From: Viscum album
Taxonomy: Eukaryota > Streptophyta > Magnoliopsida > Santalales > Viscaceae
Length of the DNA: 64,000 bases
Direction of reading: 5' to 3'
Assembly: GCA_963277665.1 (NCBI GenBank)
Contig: OY728119.1
Coordinates: forward strand, 311,942,206 to 312,006,205
How positions within the stretch are numbered: the stretch's first letter is position 1; every line of letters begins with the position of its first letter. Shown piece after piece: positions 59,050-64,000 of this stretch. The notes beneath the pieces were generated by a model. It was given only the letters and a program-made list of their open reading frames with translations, had not been told where the DNA came from and searched no databases. The translations under genes were made by a program, and so were the position numbers.

Positions 59050-61790
59050 CACCTCATGAATAGATTTGGGTAGTTCTTCATCATAATTTCTTTAGTTTCC
59101 CACATCACCTCTGTTATCTTAGGATTTTTCCAAAGTACCTTTACCACCCAAGTCATCTTATTCCTAAAAACTTATTATCTAGTGTCCAGAATATTGAAAG
59201 GATATTCACAGTAAAATACATTAGTTTCCAATTCTATATCTTAAGAAGTAATCACATGCATTAGTTCTTGCATTCACTTCCTTAACAAAGATATATGGAA
59301 CACATTGTGTACTTTAGAAAGTCTATGTGGCATTGCCAAACAATAAGACACAACTTTGATTATTTATAGGATTTAAAAAGGTTATATATACCTGGGGATT
59401 AGTTTTCCTTTCTTACCAAATCTTATAACACTCTTCCATGGAGATACCTTTAGAAAAATGTGATCTCCCACTTGAAATTCCAAATATTTCCTCCAGTTAT
59501 CAGCATAGCTCATTTTACTATTTTGAGATACTTTAATATGGGTTTGAATAGTATTTAACTTTTCATTGTCTCATCCACAAGTTATTTTCCTATAATATTC
59601 CTTTCACTAACCTCATCCCAACAAGTTGGATTATGACATCTCTTTCCATATAATTCTTCATACAACACCATTTGGATACTTATATAGAATCTATTATTAT
59701 AGTAAACCTCTACCAATGGTAAATAATGATCCCACATACCTTGAAAGTTAAGTGAGAACGACCTTAACATGTCTTCAAAAGTTTGGATAGTCCTTTCTGA
59801 TTTCCTATCAGTTTCAGGATGATAATTGGTGCTCAAATGAAGCTCAGTATCAAGAACCTTCTAAATACTTTTATATAATTTTGATATAAATATTGGATCA
59901 TGATCAGAAATAATTAAAAAAAGTGTGCCATGATGTCTTAAAACTTCATTAATATAGAGTCATACAAGGTTTTATAGATGAAAATCATCCCTTATAGTGA
60001 GGAAATTTGCATGTTTGGTAAGTCGGTCAATAATAAACCATATCAGATCATTCTTTCTAGGAGTATTTGGTAATCTAGTGAAAAAATATATATTAATTTC
60101 ATCCCATTTCTATATATGAATAGAAATAGGTTGCATTAAACTTATAGGATGTTGTCTCTTAGCCTTCACCTATTGAAAAACCAAACATATTGACACATAA
60201 TAAGTAATTTACCTCTACATATTATCCCACCAAAAATGTTCCTTCAAATATATATACATCTTGGTGTTGTTATGGTGTATAGAGAAATATAAGATAACAG
60301 CATCATCCAAAAATTCCCTCTTTATCTCATGTGTAGATGGAACACATAGTCACTTTCCAAATTTTAGAACATCATCTTCATATATGAAGTCTACCAATTT
60401 ACAATCATTTACAGCTTTATTTTCTTTTGAAAATTATCATCATCAGACTAATAACTTTTTATCTTTTACAATAAAGATGGTTTGGAAATAATTTGAAAAA
60501 TGAGAGATGTTTCCCATTGCTTAATAATTCCCAAATCCATCCTTGTTAAATCTATGAAAATATGATCCCTATTGATCCTCATTTTATTCAAAACTCCATG
60601 ATTCGTCCTTCTCAATGCATATAATACCTTATTTGACTTCCCTGGATGGTAGTGTATCGATAAATCATAATCTTTGAGTAACTTGAGCCGTCTTCTTTTC
60701 CTCACGTTGAGCTCTTTCTATGAAAATATGTATTTTAGGATCTTATAGTCATTTTATATCTCACATCTTTCACTATAGAGATAATGTCTCAATATCTTCA
60801 AAGAAAATATTATAGATACTAACTCAATATCATGAGTGGTATATTTTTGTTCATGATTATTTAATTGTTAAGATGCATAGGCAATAACTTTATCAAACTG
60901 CATAAGGAAAAAACCAAGTCCCTTCTTCAGTGCATCCCTATATATCACAAATCCATCATTTTCTGATGGTAGAGTCAAAATAGGTGAATTCACCAATATC
61001 CTATTCAATTATTCAAAAAATTCTTCACATTCGTATGTCTATATAAAGTTAACCCCTTTACAAGTAAGCTTGGTAAATGGGTTAGCCAATTGAGAAAAAT
61101 TTTGTATGAATCTCCAATAGTAACCTACCAGACCAATGAAACTTCATAATACAGTTATGTTTGGTAGTATAGGAAATTCTTAGAATAACTTTTTATTCAT
61201 AGTATCAAGTGAGATTCTATCCTTGGAGACAACATGGCCTAGAAAAAAAATTAATCTAGAATTCATACATGCTAAATTTTCCATATAACTCTTTTCTTCT
61301 AAGAGTTTTTAGAATGGTCCACAAGCGGTTCTCATGATCCTCGTAGATATTATAGTATAGTAAGATATCATCAATAAATAACACAAAATATTCATCAAGA
61401 TATTCCTTGAATACTTTGTTTATTATATCTATGAAAACATAGGGTGGATTAGTCAATCCAAATGGCATTACTATAAACTCATAATGTACTTACCTCATTC
61501 GAAATATTGTCTTTGGAATATCTTATTTCTTTATTCATAATTGATGATATCCATAATGAAGTTCAATCTTTGAAAAATAATGAGATCCATTAATTTGATT
61601 GAATAAGTCATCAATATGAGGTAGAGGATACTTTTTATTTCTTGTAATACCATTGATTTCCATATAATCAATTCACAATCTCATATATCCATATTTATTC
61701 TTAATGAATAGAACATGGGATCCCTAAGGTGAAAAACTAGTGTAAGAACCTGTTTCTTCTTCTAGGTATGGATTGTGAGCTTTCTTTCAT
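59050..61790 (-). pseudogene. Chromovirus pol: RT, RNase H, integrase, chromodomain-like end
   Basis: Read from high to low coordinates. RT: IDYMEINGITRNKKYPLPHID (about 61690-61630) and MPFGLTNPPYVFIDIINKVF with the catalytic box VLFIDDILLYY (61468-61256). RNase H end: LLKDYDLSIHYHPGKSNKVL near 60690-60630. Integrase core at 60240-59582: the first catalytic Asp is Tyr (NIYFFTRLP), the second is kept (IISDHDPIF), and the Glu is kept in KSERTIQTFEDM. Then a VGDHIFLKVSPWKSV segment and a GPF-type region. The end, LVKVLW-x-NP...TW-E...NYPNLF at 59150-59050, is typical of Tekay/Del elements. Many stops and frameshifts; gag, protease and the RT start are cut off near 61.8 kb. Confidence 0.75.
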
Positions 61791-61829
61791 TAATTTCTTT
61801 TAAATGATTTAATGTGACCTAATGTGGGT

Positions 61830-64000
61830 GCCTGTTGAGGTCATGCAAGGCTCGGGGGTGTATGGGGCTCGTTGGAATCCTAGAACCCAACTATTAGATG
61901 TTTTTGGACCTTCCTCATGGTTAAGAGAAACCATATCGGATAGTCCACATAGGTAATCTAACCATGCGATATGGGGCATTGGAGAGAGTAGCTTCTGCAC
62001 AGTTTTGGGAAACCGTGTGGTAGTGGCTGCACAACCATGAGGCAGTTCTGCAAAAGTTGCAGAACTTGATAGAGGGTACCACACGGTTAGACATATTTTG
62101 TGGTGTAACCATGTGAGACCCCCTATCTTGTTACAGTAAATGTGAAAAATGGCGCATGGTTAGGAAAACTCTACGCCTTAACCATAAAACCCAATTTTAA
62201 GGGAAAATTTATCATTTTTCCCTTAAATACTTTTTAAACCTAATTTTAGTTTTCATCATCCATTTTCATAGCATCCCATGGGTGGGATACCCCCTTGAGG
62301 TACATACTCTCCCCTTTTCTCCCAATTCATCGTCTGTTGTCCATTTTGACTGTTGTTCGTCTCCTTGGATCCACAATGATAATTCCTCGATTCCTTTTTA
62401 GTCGTTCTTGATTCTTTGGAACAATGGTTGTGCTATTTGGAACTAGGATCATATGCCCTAATATCCCATTCTTTGTTTTTTCTTAATATTTCTCCTAAAC
62501 TAGGGAAATTCAGAGCTTGATATTGGATGAGTTATCTAGCACGATCCTAAGGAAGGTGGTCATGTTCTTTTCATTGAATGGTAATCTGTTTATATATGTC
62601 AGAGTGTCATACGCCCATTTTTGGGGTGTCACCTTGATTTATAAATCATAAATGTTGTTTTATATCATTTTTTAGTTAATTAATCAGGTGTTTCAAATAA
62701 TTTATTATGCTGTATACCTGGAATGAGGGCCACCCCATGGGTGAGTTCCCTTGGATGACCTTTATGTCCGTTTGGCCGAGGATGCCTAACAGGCATGCCT
62801 TTGATTTTCATTCTTGGGTTGTTAAAAATGAATTTATTATTAAATGGAATTAAAATTGTGATGAATTTTAATTGAAATGATTAAGCATGTGGGATTTTTT
62901 GATTTGGCCCTTGACCCATGTAAATGCATATGCCTGTTTCAGTGTATTTGGATTGTTTGGTTCCAACTATGAACCTGCCCATGTGAGTTAGGGTATGTTC
63001 AAGCCTCTTGATGTTTTATATTACATGATAGGATTGTTATATGAATTATTACCATGTGATTAATGTTAGGAAAAATCCTTATAGGATGGTCCTAATTGAG
63101 ACACCCTTAGTGGTGGGATGTATATTAGATGCTTTTGGTGATGACCTAGAATGTCTAATGATTTTTTAACTTGAACCTATTATGGTTATATGGTAAATAT
63201 CATTGGGTGAATTATGTATTTTGGTTTAATTAAATATACGTTCTTATATGACAATTTTACCTTAGTCCTATGAGTGAACCTTGGATTCCTTTTGAATGCC
63301 TTGGATAGGCTCAATGGGTTTGTTTATAATTGTAATCCATGAGGGAACCATGGAAGTTATGGACAGGCTCATGGAGGCTATGTATTGAATGTCGAGTGAA
63401 TAATGGATCCTTATAGGATTCCATGGACAGACTCAAAAGGAATGGATTATTTCAGGAGTGATACTTGGGGCTCCCTATAGGACCACCAAGGATGGGCTCA
63501 GCTGACTTGAACTTACCACACCTGGAGTGATATTGGGATCCTGTGAGGTTCATTGGGACGATCTTGTAGGGTGTTAGTAGATTAGAACCTGGATTGATAC
63601 CTGAATTCCAGATTAGGAATTCCAGGGATGGGGTCGAGTTATTTTATATTTGAAATGGTTTGTGATGTTTCTTCCAGGACAAAGCACAATCTTGGATTTG
63701 GTCATTTCTTCTTCTTGCTTAGATAGTATTCTGAGGCATTAGTTTTGCTTACTGCTATACAGGGGATTGTCAGGCTCGGGATGGATATTGAGACTTATAA
63801 CAATCAATGTAATTGAATTTTTAATTTAATATAAATGGAATTTAAATGGAAACTAGTTCTTTTTGGACTGTTTACTTTGGGTACTTCCTATCTTACTATT
63901 TCCACTTTTGTACACTGCATGTTTTATATATTCACTAACATATTGGCACAAAACATGGGTGTTTGCCTATTGAGATTAGTCTCACACCATTTTTGGGTCA
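61830..64000 (+). mobile_element. Second gypsy LTR-like sequence, runs off the window
   Basis: From about 61830 (tgttgaggtcatgcaaggctcggg) sequence unlike the minus-strand pol begins, with higher GC and a terminus type known from plant gypsy LTRs. Copies of accatg(c/t)g recur at 61957-62115. A leader-like segment (around 62320-62400) follows a weak TATA-like stretch near 62220, and the 63270-63640 tandem array lies further on. The minus frames at 61809-62112 are unsupported as genes. No coding domain appears before the window ends, so the assignment rests on termini and context. Confidence 0.45.
63270..63640. repeat. ~65-bp degenerate tandem repeat
   Basis: Six diverged units share a core like ggattccatggacaggctca, seen near 63272, 63348, 63403, 63466, 63534 and 63601; spacing is 55-76 bases, mostly 63-68. 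Several units begin with a gagtgata(c/t)tggg phrase. Likely part of the LTR-like sequence around it. Confidence 0.55.

Noticed and set aside
61809..62112. Cys-rich minus-strand frames resembling a small secreted protein
   Set aside because: They fall in repeated accatgcg-type LTR sequence, overlap each other, and have no signal peptide or family resemblance.
1..64000. Host genes, tRNA or rRNA genes
   Set aside because: All long frames match transposable elements or repeats. TGGTATCAG-type sequences are primer-binding sites beside LTRs, and I saw no full tRNA cloverleaf or rRNA sequence.

Overview
The window looks like a heterochromatic, repeat-packed stretch of a large seed-plant nuclear genome. 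The sequence is AT-rich by eye. Everything I can identify belongs to plant transposable elements: Athila-type and chromovirus-type Ty3/gypsy, SIRE-type and other Ty1/copia, and LINE-derived retroposons with the DUF4283 domain. I found no credible host protein gene, rRNA, tRNA, CRISPR array or operon. Species cannot be read from this sequence.

Layout. (1) 1-12713: tandem SIRE/Maximus-like array on the minus strand, LTR_A - internal - LTR_B - internal - LTR_C. Its LTRs are about 2.4 kb, both met-initiator-tRNA-type primer sites are present, and there is no pol gene. LTR_A carries a 475-bp LINE-like insertion. (2) 12880-~21800: badly decayed plus-strand copia element. Gag, zinc-knuckle and protease remnants are readable; the rest is not. 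(3) ~21890-24720: large inverted repeat made by the 3' ends of two copia elements facing each other, with two hairpins in the LTRs. (4) 26142-28519: ORF1-only LINE with target-site duplication, one long reading frame and six in-frame stops. (5) 29866-41072: minus-strand copia LTR material in two diverged copies (about 29.9-33.3 kb and 36.1-39.2 kb) separated by a gypsy-LTR-like block. The second copy carries a 991-bp ORF-bearing retroposon flanked by a perfect 9-bp duplication. (6) 41078-51941: one structurally complete 10.9-kb Athila-type element on the minus strand, with 1731-bp LTRs and 5-bp target duplication TATCT. It has gag, protease, RT, RNase H and integrase in order, all disabled by stops and a few frameshifts, and no env-like gene. 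It sits inside an older copia element that resumes at 51947. (7) 54950-61790: chromovirus (Tekay/Del-like) element on the minus strand with a ~4-kb LTR and a decayed pol. It is broken near 61.8 kb by another plus-oriented gypsy LTR-like sequence that runs off the window.

How the parts relate. The window records nested insertion, from older copia and chromovirus copies to the younger Athila element and the small LINE-like retroposons. Decay is mostly by point mutation: in all three LINE-derived elements the reading frame survives over hundreds of codons, and the stops are of the kind C-to-T change makes from Gln or Arg codons. That fits long-term cytosine methylation of silenced repeats. The least ordinary items are the two small ORF-bearing retroposons sharing a 3' tail, the ORF1-only LINE, the pol-less SIRE tandem array with its exchanged LTR minisatellites, and the inverted copia repeat.
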